This document shows, piece by piece, positions 8,574 to 15,441 of a stretch of 64,000 nt of DNA. A program made the translations under genes and the position numbers. The stretch lies in contig JBQTIY010000009.1 of the NCBI GenBank assembly GCA_052387675.1, positions 124,001 through 188,000 of the forward strand, read 5' to 3'. How positions within the stretch are numbered: the stretch's first letter is position 1; every line of letters begins with the position of its first letter. The notes below the pieces were generated by a model, which did no database searches, was not told the DNA's origin, and saw only the letters and a program-made list of their open reading frames with translations. Source of the stretch: JBQTIY01 sp052387675 (GTDB taxonomy: Bacteria > Planctomycetota > B15-G4).

Positions 8574-8682
8574 TCGATTGGGCCCTCAGTCACGGACCGC
8601 TTGTCTCGGCCGTAGCCTGCATCCGGGATGAAACTCAGGAACTCAAGTGCCAGCACGAACACTCCAGTTCACCACAGGACAT

Positions 8683-8883
8683 TCATGACTCCCTCGCGTT
8701 CGACATAGGCAAGGCCATCCGCCAAGTGCCCGAGAGATGGATGGCCTCATGATCGCCCTGCCTATCAGCCAAGCGAATGATTCTCAGGCCGGCCGAGCTG
8801 ACCTCTCCATCAACGGCATCGGTTAGTCGTTCGTGGGCCGGGGCCTGGGGCGCGCAGCTCATCGCACTGGAGACGGCCAGCAC
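8683..8883 (-). CDS. Possible tiny lipoprotein; otherwise the 8574-8889 gap is empty
   Basis: A GTG-initiated 66-codon frame begins just after the stop of the upstream gene. It opens with a short hydrophobic run ending in SAMSC, which could serve as a lipobox. No ribosome site or family supports it. A separate ATG at 8893 overlapping the upstream stop gives only 27 codons. The rest of the 316-base stretch (8574-8889) shows no attC, promoter-like or repeat structure that I can see. Confidence 0.25.
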   Translation of the reverse strand: MLAVSSAMSCAPQAPAHERLTDAVDGEVSSAGLRIIRLADRQGDHEAIHLSGTWRMALPMSNARES

Positions 8884-8889
8884 GAAGAT

Positions 8890-9441
8890 TCATGAGCCAC
8901 CGATATGTCGTTCGGCATCGAAGGTTGCATAACCGATCGGTGTCGCGGAACCGAAGGCAATGAAGGCTTGATGACCCGGGTTGACTCGCAGCCGAACGTG
9001 GAGGCCCAACCGGAAGTCGAAACTCGTCGACACTTCTGGCAGACCACTCGCCGGAGGGAATTGGATGTGCACTTCAATGACCGACCCGGTCGCCGGGATG
9101 ATGCCGTTCACCTCGGCCTGTGGCTGCCAACTGCCTGGGCCAGGACCATCCTCGCTCCAAGAGGAGTTGACGTAGCTCAAGCCATCGTTCAAGCCGCGGT
9201 ACCGCCACCCCCACGCGATAGGCGCTCCAGTTTCGTTGACACAATGAAACCACCCATGCTCTGGAGCGCAGTCTGTCCAAGGCCACGCAGCCTCTCGATA
9301 ATCACGCAAGCCCACCGAGGCGATAACCAAGATCGCAGGCCCCGCGAGCAGCCACATCGCGAGGCGCACAATCGATCGCGTCGCTGCGGTCGGTTGGCTC
9401 GAGCGGCGATTGAGTCGGCGGTGGAGCCAACTAGAAGTCAC
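8890..9441 (-). CDS. Single-pass membrane/secreted protein, unknown
   Basis: The 183-residue protein has a basic start, one hydrophobic helix (about residues 29-45, MWLLAGPAILVIASVGL), then a beta-rich outside domain with two cysteines in WPWTDCAPEHGWFHC that could form a disulfide. An opposite-strand frame of identical length (8905-9456) is a shadow without hydrophobic or domain features. Its start lies inside the 3' end of the next upstream gene, overlapping it by 11 bases, so the genes are coupled. I recognise no family. Confidence 0.6.
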   Translation of the reverse strand: MTSSWLHRRLNRRSSQPTAATRSIVRLAMWLLAGPAILVIASVGLRDYREAAWPWTDCAPEHGWFHCVNETGAPIAWGWRYRGLNDGLSYVNSSWSEDGPGPGSWQPQAEVNGIIPATGSVIEVHIQFPPASGLPEVSTSFDFRLGLHVRLRVNPGHQAFIAFGSATPIGYATFDAERHIGGS

Positions 9442-10051
9442 GGCAATCGATTCTAAAGAACGCGTAGACCTCGGCTTCGCTCAAATCATGGACCGCGCCG
9501 AAGATCTCGTAGTCCGTAATGCGCAAGCCGGCGAGTCGATCGGCAGCTGGCAACTCGGCACTGGAGAACCAAAACTGTGCCGTTCGTAGCAAGGAAAGCG
9601 CCTCGTCGACTCGTGCGTTCCAGGCAACGATGGCCGTGTCGGCCTCGCTCGAAGTGTGCGTAACGGGCGGACGGCCCAATGGGTCGGGCACCATGACGTT
9701 TGTCGCTTGTTGCAGAAGCCTGTGGATGTCCTCGTGGAGGCCACGTTGCTCTGCCAGATCCCTGAGGGCCCAGAGGGGGGCAAGTTCTTGTGACCGCGCA
9801 GCACGTAGAGACACGAGGACTTGCCAAGTCTGCTGCGAAGTTCCCGGCAGAAGACCCTCGGGCTCACGGGTCGTGTACTCCTCGATCGCCTGCAACGCAG
9901 CCTCGCGATCAACGGCCGCGGCGTGTTCAAGCGCCGCAGCGAACGTCTCCTCGGGATCAGTCCCGCAACCCACGATGGCTGCCCACGTCAAGACAGTAGC
10001 AGCCAGTCGCCAGCCGTCGCGACGAGCGTCGCCGCGATACCGGGTTGTCAT
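9431..10051 (-). CDS. Lipoprotein, alpha-helical, unknown
   Basis: The N-terminus has a basic segment, a hydrophobic stretch LAATVLTWAAIV and the lipobox-like IVGCG, so the mature protein should be lipid-anchored at Cys29. The remaining 170 residues are helical (EETFAAALEHAAAVDREAALQAIEEY and onward), reminiscent of TPR-type repeats without a clear motif. The 4-base overlap with the upstream gene (10048-10051) and the 11-base overlap downstream mark it as the middle of a coupled run. The function is unknown. Confidence 0.65.
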   Translation of the reverse strand: MTTRYRGDARRDGWRLAATVLTWAAIVGCGTDPEETFAAALEHAAAVDREAALQAIEEYTTREPEGLLPGTSQQTWQVLVSLRAARSQELAPLWALRDLAEQRGLHEDIHRLLQQATNVMVPDPLGRPPVTHTSSEADTAIVAWNARVDEALSLLRTAQFWFSSAELPAADRLAGLRITDYEIFGAVHDLSEAEVYAFFRIDCRDF

Positions 10052-10338
10052 GTGTGCCGCCGTTGACGTGCGCGCCGAGTCAGTACACGCAGGGCGAGGT
10101 AGAGTCCCGCCAGGCCTAGCGCGATCATGCGAATGACAGGCACCATGGCTCGCATGACGAGTTCTTGGGACTCGGGGGAGAGTGCGGGCGTTTGCTGCTC
10201 GCCAGGCTGCTCAATAAACGGCTGGATCACATGGCGCTGCAGAAACTCTGCCGGTACTAGCAGGGCTGCGAGGACAAACCCGAGCCAGAGGATGAGCCAG
10301 ATGGGCACGGGCGGATCCTGTGTTGATCCATCAGCCAT
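10048..10338 (-). CDS. Small membrane protein, unknown
   Basis: The 96-residue protein has one hydrophobic helix at about residues 13-30 (IWLILWLGFVLAALLVP) and a second at about 70-88 (IRMIALGLAGLYLALRVL), followed by a basic tail. The segment between is polar and probably periplasmic. It starts the overlapping series 10338 to 8890 (membrane protein, lipoprotein, membrane-anchored protein), which looks like one envelope-associated operon. No family is recognised. Confidence 0.6.
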   Translation of the reverse strand: MADGSTQDPPVPIWLILWLGFVLAALLVPAEFLQRHVIQPFIEQPGEQQTPALSPESQELVMRAMVPVIRMIALGLAGLYLALRVLTRRARQRRHT

Positions 10339-10374
10339 GGCTGGTCCACCTTGAGGTCGGTTTTCTGTTGTCGC

Positions 10375-10836
10375 TCAATGGGGGGCGTCGCCGGTCGGCT
10401 GGCGCGGGGAGTTTGCTGCCAGCCGCAGCCGAAGCACTTCGAAGCCCGTCTGCTCGTGAACCTTCTGGTGCAGGAACTCGAAGCCCAGCTTGGCGTAGAA
10501 CGCTCGGCCCAGCCGATTGCGCTCGAACACCTCGACCTCGAGTTCTCCTCGCGCGGTCCTCGCCCGATCCATGAGCGCCCGCCCAATCCCGGATCGGTGG
10601 AACTCTGGATCAACGAAGATGGCGCCCACTTCGTTGCCGAGGAGCGAGATGAAGCCGACGACCTGCTCGTTCGCCACCCAGACCCAGGTCTCAGCATTCG
10701 GTAGGTACACGTTGGGAATGTGGTGGCGCTCGATTGCGAGGAACTCCTCGCTAAGGAAGGGGTGCGCCACGGCCGAAGCTGCGGCCCACACTCTCAGCAC
10801 TCCCTCACAGTCGGCTGATTGGTAGGTCCGAATCAC
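10375..10836 (-). CDS. GNAT-family N-acetyltransferase
   Basis: The start is put at GTG 10836, which gives the typical opening V/M-I-R-T-Y-Q-x-x-D of this family; the longer frame from 10899 adds 21 low-quality residues. The acetyl-CoA site is FVDPEFHRSGIGRALMDRA (QxxGxG variant HRSGIG), and the late motif RAFYAKLGFEF is the usual F/Y-Y-x-x-x-G-F. The length of 153 residues is normal. It most resembles small-molecule acetyltransferases of the YiaC/RimI-like group. It lies 37 bases upstream of the envelope operon on the same strand. Confidence 0.85.
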   Translation of the reverse strand: MIRTYQSADCEGVLRVWAAASAVAHPFLSEEFLAIERHHIPNVYLPNAETWVWVANEQVVGFISLLGNEVGAIFVDPEFHRSGIGRALMDRARTARGELEVEVFERNRLGRAFYAKLGFEFLHQKVHEQTGFEVLRLRLAANSPRQPTGDAPH

Positions 10837-10895
10837 CGTGGCCTCCGGGGGCGTCTGTGCAGCCGGGCGTCCCTCTCGCGTTCCTCGCGCGTCTC

Positions 10896-10932
10896 TCACA
10901 CGTTGCAGGGCCGCGCCCTGCCAACGTCATGA
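10896..10932 (-). repeat. Imperfect hairpin with bulged bases
   Basis: On the minus strand the arms CTCA, ACGTTG and CAGGGC pair with GCCCTG, CAACGT and TGAG around a GCG loop, with a bulged G and one other unpaired base. It lies in the gap between the gene ending at 10986 and the acetyltransferase. It could be a terminator lacking a clear T run, or a remnant of a cassette-type site; an outlying GCTCAAC (minus strand, 10944-10938) fits the integron R'' consensus but no partner box is visible. Confidence 0.4.
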
Positions 10933-10985
10933 GGTAGTTGAGCGGTGCGAGAGCCGGGGCGCTCGCTCGCAGGGCTCTCGAGCGG

Positions 10986-11408
10986 TCATTTCAAAAGATC
11001 CGGGGGCAGCGCACGCGCCGCCGCTACAGCATTGGGCATGTACAGAGTCAGCTTGAGTTCCGGGCCGCGGAGGAGCGATGGGCGCCCCGTCTGAGCGACC
11101 AAGGTGAGGTGCGGGCCCATCGGACCATCAGGAGTGAGATAGGCGGCGGACAGCGAGTCGGCCTCGGCGGGGCGGTTCGCGCCGGCGAACCAAGCGATGT
11201 AATCGGACTCGAAGAGCCCGAGAAAGAGCTCGGCCCGGACAATGATGCGCCGGTCGGTGATGAAAAGGTCCAGGTCCTGGATCACGGGGACGCTGACGGT
11301 GGCGCGGAAGGTGGGACCGGTGCGAGCCACCGCGCCCTTGATCGCGGGGGCGTGGAGGCGCAGCGCTTCACCGGATTCGAGCGTCGGATGGTCCATGAGG
11401 GAGCTCAC
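10986..11408 (-). CDS. Hypothetical protein, possibly with GRAM/PH-like fold
   Basis: The 140-residue soluble protein has the central run LDLFITDRRIIVRAELFLGLFESDYIAWFAG, which is reminiscent of GRAM/PH-like domains (a strand with T-D-x-R-I-I). That similarity is weak and not conclusive. There is no signal peptide. Two ATG codons (first and fifth) are possible starts. It is the nearest gene to the distal end of the integron remnant, and could be an old cassette that has lost its attC, but no boundary box was found. Confidence 0.5.
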   Translation of the reverse strand: MSSLMDHPTLESGEALRLHAPAIKGAVARTGPTFRATVSVPVIQDLDLFITDRRIIVRAELFLGLFESDYIAWFAGANRPAEADSLSAAYLTPDGPMGPHLTLVAQTGRPSLLRGPELKLTLYMPNAVAAARALPPDLLK

Positions 11409-11561
11409 TTAGAGGAGTCGGGGCCAGCGATTGATGGGGGATCGCAAGCCGACAGACGTGCGTGACCCCCTTGGCCTATGTTGCAGGCGAAGGGGCGCGG
11501 ACGCAACAGCCGGAGGCGGCGAAAGCAGGCGAGTTCGATGGCCAGTCCGAGCGGAATGCCT

Positions 11562-11624
11562 ACAACCCGTCGCGATGTGGACCGGCGTCACGCGCGGCCG
11601 GTCGACTACAGCGGCGGGTTGGGT
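11562..11624 (-). repeat. Left arm of an attC-like site after cassette D
   Basis: Read on the minus strand, ACCCAAC (11624-11618) fits the R'' consensus RYYYAAC. The following 55 bases align with the start of the cassette A attC, about four-fifths identical by hand alignment, including the shared GACCGGCCGCGCG core. The pairing right arm seen in the cassette A site is not clear here, so this is probably a partial or degraded site closing cassette D. Confidence 0.5.
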
Positions 11625-11636
11625 GGGCCATGAGCC

Positions 11637-12281
11637 TCACGGCAATGCGCGCCGAATGCTGGCGTTCGACCTGCGAGCCACGTGCGTTCGAAAGTAGCGC
11701 TGGAGATATCGAACCGTATCGTCGAATGTGGGGACACACCTTCTGAGTTCGGCCTGGTCGTCGCTATCAAGGTCGTGACCTTTCCACTTGTAATGTACGA
11801 AGCCATTGCGAAGCTCAGCCATCTTCAACACGGCACTACTGTGCCTGGGATGAATACGACGCAGTCCAAGCAGCCGAGGCAGCCACTCGATGCGTCCCCG
11901 CAGCGGCGTCTCGTGGATCACTGACGCAACATCTTTGTCTGAGAAGCTCCGTCGACGTAACGCAGCCGACACGATGCTATTGATCCAGTGTTCACACCAG
12001 GTGGCATAGAAAAGCGCCGCGAGGTGAAGCTCGTGCTGGCCCGCATGTCTGCGCGCGAGACGCAACAGATCATTAGTATGGTCATAGCGGAAGACCAGCG
12101 GAGTTGCTGGGTCCATCGCGCGGGACAGAAACATCTGAACCTCGCGGTTCCACTCGGCTTCGGACTTGCCCGCTGGGTCGAGCGCACCGTCGATGATGGC
12201 TTCCTCGACAAATGATCTGGCAAGCTTTCGCGCAAGGCGCGAAAGCCCATCTCTCGTGAGGACCCGCTTCGACATGGTCAC
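11637..12281 (-). CDS. Cassette D: HEPN-like protein
   Basis: The 214-residue protein carries the motif ELRNGFVHYKW near residue 165. R-N-x-x-x-H is the Rx4-6H signature of HEPN domains, which act as RNases in toxin and antiphage systems or as scaffolds. The surrounding helices (AALFYATWCEHWINSIV upstream) fit an all-alpha HEPN fold. The gene begins eight bases after an integron core box GTTAGGC and ends just before an attC-like arm, so it is a typical single-gene cassette. GTG 12281 or ATG 12275 may be the start. There is no antitoxin-like partner beside it. The HEPN assignment is inferred from the motif and helical pattern only. Confidence 0.6.
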   Translation of the reverse strand: MTMSKRVLTRDGLSRLARKLARSFVEEAIIDGALDPAGKSEAEWNREVQMFLSRAMDPATPLVFRYDHTNDLLRLARRHAGQHELHLAALFYATWCEHWINSIVSAALRRRSFSDKDVASVIHETPLRGRIEWLPRLLGLRRIHPRHSSAVLKMAELRNGFVHYKWKGHDLDSDDQAELRRCVPTFDDTVRYLQRYFRTHVARRSNASIRRALP

Positions 12282-12288
12282 GCGTTCC

Positions 12289-12306
12289 GCCTAACCACAA
12301 TTAGAC
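12289..12306 (-). repeat. Second attI-like core site (18-bp repeat)
   Basis: The plus-strand sequence GCCTAACCACAATTAGAC is identical to the 18 bases at 15791-15808. On the minus strand it reads as an inverted pair of boxes, GTCTAAT and GTTAGGC, separated by TGTG, like the simple site of an integron attI. It sits immediately before cassette D. It is either a duplicated attI or the collapsed remains of the cassette C attC, whose R'' box would be expected to read GTCTAAC. Confidence 0.55.
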
Positions 12307-12379
12307 GATTCAATGCCCACGACACCTCTCGATGTTTCGATCAGGCGGCCGCTTGGAGCCATTCAGGCGTCCTTCGCTG

Positions 12380-12892
12380 TCAGGTCTTTTTGAATACGAA
12401 TAGGATGCCGACTGGGCTGCAACGGTCTAGCCCGTCCTTCAGGTAGGCCATTGGAAGGCACTCCCACTCGGCGGGAACGAGTCGAAGCCTATGTTCCATC
12501 ACGAGCATCGCTCGTTGCTTCAGGGACCCCGAGGCATCGCAGTCACCGAGAATCTCATCGGCACTGGCGTCGGGTACTAGGATCGTCTTCGTCTTGGCGT
12601 CAAGCCTTGCCTGAAGCTGCTCAAACTGGTTGGGATCCTCAATCCCGAGCAGAGATGCTGCTGCGAGCGCCTGGTTGTCCTTGGCCCAAGAGCCCAGATC
12701 ATTCGGGACGCTTCCGCCGAACGGGGCGCCGACAAAGCAGAACTCAGGGATCGCCCCTCTGTGAAGCTTGGTGGAGTGATGAGCCATTCCGGAGGAAGGC
12801 GCCGATCCTGAGACTGGTCGTCCCAGGGCCGCTGGCTGTCGAGCGACGCCGCGTGCGGGCTCGCGCCCCAAGAGCCGCTTCCAAAACGCCAT
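12380..12892 (-). CDS. Cassette C: hypothetical protein
   Basis: The 170-residue soluble protein has no recognised family. It has a basic N-terminus (FWKRLLGREPARG) and a mixed alpha/beta remainder ending in LDRCSPVGILFVFKKT. The ATG at 12892 is preceded by a clear GGAGG ribosome site and lies 21 bases after the core box GTTAGAC (12919-12913), as expected for an integron cassette gene. The 85 bases after its stop contain no full attC, only the second attI-like 18-mer. The function is unknown. Confidence 0.6.
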   Translation of the reverse strand: MAFWKRLLGREPARGVARQPAALGRPVSGSAPSSGMAHHSTKLHRGAIPEFCFVGAPFGGSVPNDLGSWAKDNQALAAASLLGIEDPNQFEQLQARLDAKTKTILVPDASADEILGDCDASGSLKQRAMLVMEHRLRLVPAEWECLPMAYLKDGLDRCSPVGILFVFKKT

Positions 12893-12912
12893 GTCTCATG
12901 TCCTCCGTATCC

Positions 12913-13049
12913 GTCTAACGCGTGCTTCTGCTGCGAGCGCTCCCATAAAATGCGGTTGTGGGGCCTCGGCGAACCTTTCAAGAAGACGGAGCCGAGGCCC
13001 CACAAACCGCTACCGCACCTGCGCTCGTCGGCAGCAAGCGTCGTTATAC
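12913..13049 (-). repeat. attC site of cassette B (137 bp)
   Basis: The outer boxes on the plus strand are GTCTAAC (12913-12919) and GTTATAC (13043-13049). The next 20-odd bases of each arm pair imperfectly with bulges, meeting at GCGAGCGC and GCGCTCGTC. The centre holds a second long hairpin (12952-12970 with 12991-13010: 19 base pairs, one bulged T, 20-base loop), forming a large variable terminal structure. The minus-strand R'' box GTATAAC is exactly complementary to the 5' box of cassette B at 15448-15442. It occupies most of the 374-base gap between cassette C and the nuclease gene. Confidence 0.75.
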
Positions 13050-13266
13050 CGTAGCGCGCGGGAACGTTGTGTCGAAGGCGAGTAGGGAAGCGTCTCCCCG
13101 TAGCCACCAGAACTAGGGTGTTCCTCGGTCCAATTCGCGCCACAAAACGCGCGAGCAAACCGCCTCTCACTGAGCAGCTCCTTCAGGCATAGCCGGACTC
13201 CGACGCCCACAAGAGAACCGGGGGGCGGAAGGGTCGAGTGTGCACACCAGGAACAGGAGACGTGTT

Positions 13267-14004
13267 CTAGTTCAGCAGAAGCGGTCGGAAGTGCTCGTGC
13301 AGGAAGGCGTCAATGCCGTCCTCGTCACCGACAAGCTTCATTCGAACTAAACTCTCTATCTGTTCATCGTCTAGCACGAGGACGAACTTTTTTTCGGCGT
13401 TCGCAAGATCCAACACGCGTTGAGCTATCCGCGCGGCGTCGAACTTCGACCTGCAAGCAAGAATGCCGAACTTCCCAACCTTGTCTGTCAGGCGACCCGC
13501 AAGCTGATCGAATGCGGAATTCTTAACGTCAGCCGTGATATTCTTGCATTCGACTGGTATGAAGGGGCATTTAATATTGTGCCGTGAGCCTAGGTCGCCG
13601 AAAAACCCTCCGTCGGCCGCATTGCGAAACGCAATGTCGATACGTTTGCGGCCGCTGTGTTGCTTAACTTCCTTATCAATCAGCACTAGAGAGGCATCGA
13701 AGACGATGCTGAGAAGGCGCATCACTTTGTCTTGATATCGAGTAGCGTCCGGCTTGCCAGTTGCGATGGCTCGCAGCTCATCTATTTCTTTCGCGGAGAG
13801 CGGGGTTGTGCCACCTAGCTCGGCCGCCAATGAAGCAAGCGAGTCATGAATGGCTCCCGCTAAGTACTTCGCCGACACCCCGTGGGGGACGTGCTCCTCG
13901 GCCGTGCTCAGTTTTCGCTCAATCTCTGCGATAGTAGGCGCAGTCTCACTCTGAATCAGGCTGCTCAGGTTCCACCGATCTACTACTTGGAACTGACGAA
14001 GCAC
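13267..14004 (-). CDS. Cassette B gene 5: PD-(D/E)XK nuclease-like protein
   Basis: GTG 14004 is the likely start, overlapping the upstream wHTH gene by 59 bases; the longer frame upstream is a shadow of that gene. The 245-residue protein has the restriction-endonuclease pattern. A helix RYQDKVMRLLSIVF is followed by RKRIDIAF (Asp123) and then FIPVECKN (Glu152, Lys154), a classic D-(x)28-E-x-K core. The segment FDQLAGRLTDKVGKFGILACRSKF matches the strand-helix that follows the core in many such enzymes. It should cleave DNA or RNA. Four upstream overlapping genes encode small DNA-binding proteins, so it is probably the effector of that unit. No methyltransferase is present in the cassette. 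Confidence 0.75.
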   Translation of the reverse strand: MLRQFQVVDRWNLSSLIQSETAPTIAEIERKLSTAEEHVPHGVSAKYLAGAIHDSLASLAAELGGTTPLSAKEIDELRAIATGKPDATRYQDKVMRLLSIVFDASLVLIDKEVKQHSGRKRIDIAFRNAADGGFFGDLGSRHNIKCPFIPVECKNITADVKNSAFDQLAGRLTDKVGKFGILACRSKFDAARIAQRVLDLANAEKKFVLVLDDEQIESLVRMKLVGDEDGIDAFLHEHFRPLLLN

Positions 14005-14407
14005 GCTTGCCAGTCTGTTGAGGCGCTTTCGCTTTAGAGTCTCCGACGATTTTCTTGGCAAGCTTCGACACCCCCACCGTCTGTTCAAGGTCTGACCAAG
14101 AGTATGCGCGCGAGCCCTTAGGACCTGGCACCTTGTTGATGATGCCCGCGTCGAACAGGTGCGTTGCAATCCTTGAGATATTCGAGCGGTCTAGTCCAAC
14201 GATGCTCGCGAGTTGCTCTTGATTGAGTGGACCATTGGCAAGAGCCAAGTAAACATCTGCGGCGCCAGCACGTGCCTTAAGAGTGTCGCTGACGGCAGAT
14301 CTGCTGTTAGGATTTGAGGCGATCTGAAACCGGACCATCCGCTCCAAATTGTCAACGTGAGTGCGAATGTACGAGAGGTTCTCCTGAGAGTCTTCTGATT
14401 CAGGCAT
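13946..14407 (-). CDS. Cassette B gene 4: winged-helix DNA-binding protein
   Basis: The 153-residue protein has an N-terminal helix (SYIRTHVDNLERMVRFQIAS), then a winged-helix domain. LKARAGAADVYLALANGPLNQEQLASIVGLDRSNISRIATHLFDAGII reads as a MarR/ArsR-like HTH with a recognition helix RSNISRIATHL, and KGSRAYSWSD reads as the wing. A polar, disordered tail follows. The N-terminal helix echoes those in the three HTH proteins upstream, which suggests a shared partner. It overlaps gene 3 by 8 bases and the nuclease gene by 59 bases. The role may be sensing or targeting for the nuclease, or autoregulation. Confidence 0.7.
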   Translation of the reverse strand: MPESEDSQENLSYIRTHVDNLERMVRFQIASNPNSRSAVSDTLKARAGAADVYLALANGPLNQEQLASIVGLDRSNISRIATHLFDAGIINKVPGPKGSRAYSWSDLEQTVGVSKLAKKIVGDSKAKAPQQTGKRASSVPSSRSVEPEQPDSE

Positions 14408-14666
14408 CGCTAGGCTGCTCGCTCTCTGCCTTGTTCGAGTTGCTCTCTGAAGACTTCTTTTTCATTCGCTGGATCGCTACGCTGACCGTTGCAGGAGTTG
14501 TGTCAAGCACATCAGCAATCTCTTTATTCGTCGCTCCAGTAGAGGCGAGAAGTGCGATTAACTGATTCTGCTTCATATTGCTCTTGAGTCCCGCAGCGAG
14601 AAGCCGATTAGAAATGCGAAGCTGAGTCAGTAGTTCAGGGAAACCCACGGGACCTTCTTTAGCCAT
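14400..14666 (-). CDS. Cassette B gene 3: small HTH protein
   Basis: ATG 14666 is chosen (the longer frame runs through gene 2). The 88-residue protein has an amphipathic helix FPELLTQLRISNRLLAAGL, then an HTH of the sigma-70 region 4 type: IALLASTGATNKEIADVLDT followed by the recognition helix PATVSVAIQRMKKK. The tail is acidic and polar. Genes 1 and 2 of the cassette have the same architecture and length, so the three are paralogues that have diverged strongly. It overlaps gene 2 and gene 4 by 8 bases each. DNA binding is inferred from the HTH pattern. Confidence 0.7.
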   Translation of the reverse strand: MAKEGPVGFPELLTQLRISNRLLAAGLKSNMKQNQLIALLASTGATNKEIADVLDTTPATVSVAIQRMKKKSSESNSNKAESEQPSDA

Positions 14667-14958
14667 TGGCAACCTCGTCGGAAGACGTTTCGGACTTCGC
14701 CCCTTTGAGCTGGTTCTTCTTCTTGTACTTAGCAATCGCAGAGGCAACATCAGCTGGCTTCATTGCCAAGACGGCCGCGATTCTCCCGGTCGGAATGCTG
14801 AGGTCGTGAAGTCGGCGGATTGCGTCAGAGTTGGATTCAAACTGTCCGCTGATTGCGATAGTCACGCGAGTCAGATCTTGAATGGCGTCGACGACATCAC
14901 TCAAGGTCGCATATTCAGCGGTCGCCTTCGCCCCTCCAGTGGACTTGCCGTTACTCAT
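14659..14958 (-). CDS. Cassette B gene 2: small HTH protein
   Basis: ATG 14958 gives 99 residues and an 8-base overlap with gene 1. After a polar start there is a helix LSDVVDAIQDLTRVTIAISG, then the HTH IRRLHDLSIPTGRIAAVLAM and PADVASAIAKYKKK, and a Ser/Glu-rich tail. It is paralogous to genes 1 and 3 of the cassette by layout and motif spacing, although few residues are identical. Such HTH units resemble those of sigma-factor region 4 and small transposon regulators. The partner and target are unknown. Confidence 0.7.
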   Translation of the reverse strand: MSNGKSTGGAKATAEYATLSDVVDAIQDLTRVTIAISGQFESNSDAIRRLHDLSIPTGRIAAVLAMKPADVASAIAKYKKKNQLKGAKSETSSDEVANG

Positions 14959-15214
14959 CTGTGTCTCCGTCTTGTGCTGGTGCATTCTTGGAACGGCTGA
15001 TGGTCTTTGCGACCGCGGCTGTTGTCTTGCCAAGCAATTCGCCAATCTCGCGATGTGAGAAGCCCGCTCTTGCGAGCAAAACCTCAGGGCGTCCAACCAC
15101 CTCACGCCCAAGTGAAGTCTGCAATTGCAAGTACGTCAAGGCCTTCATGTATTTGATGAGTTCTTCCACTCTTGTCCCCAGGATGGTTGTAGGAAACGCT
15201 ACGACCGTGCCCAT
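14951..15214 (-). CDS. Cassette B gene 1: small HTH protein (start uncertain)
   Basis: The C-terminal 70 residues show the same layout as genes 2 and 3: a helix EELIKYMKALTYLQLQT, then LLARAGFSHREIGELLGKTTAAVAKTISRSK, a sigma region 4-type HTH. Candidate starts are ATG 15214 (used here), GTG 15169 with a GGGGA ribosome-like site, and ATG 15439, which lies only a few bases after the cassette's 5' box. The part before 15214 looks non-coding and could hold the cassette's promoter, so the shorter forms are preferred. The stop overlaps gene 2 by 8 bases. Confidence 0.65.
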   Translation of the reverse strand: MGTVVAFPTTILGTRVEELIKYMKALTYLQLQTSLGREVVGRPEVLLARAGFSHREIGELLGKTTAAVAKTISRSKNAPAQDGDTDE

Positions 15215-15441
15215 GCTTTTGCAAGCAATGCTTGACACTCTCGGCCATCCACTCAAGCCGAGAGCCCATTGCGTGAACGGGCCTGGAGCGCCGTGCTGCC
15301 CGTTCGGGTTCTCGCCATTGTCGAACGGCGAGAGCAAAGCCGCCCTATCGATCTGGTTGCGGAGAGGTAAGATGCGGCCGCGCGTCAGCGCCTCGGATCC
15401 AGCGTTGCCCGTACCGTCGGCACGCGAGAGTTCAGTCATCG

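Noticed and set aside
8905..9456. 183-codon plus-strand frame opposite the membrane-anchored protein at 8890-9441
   Set aside because: No hydrophobic segment or domain; the minus-strand frame of the same size has a membrane helix and overlaps its neighbour in an operon-like way.
12952..13010. Transcription terminator between cassette C and the nuclease
   Set aside because: The hairpin is nested inside longer complementary arms bounded by GTCTAAC and GTTATAC, so it is better explained as the central stem of an attC site.
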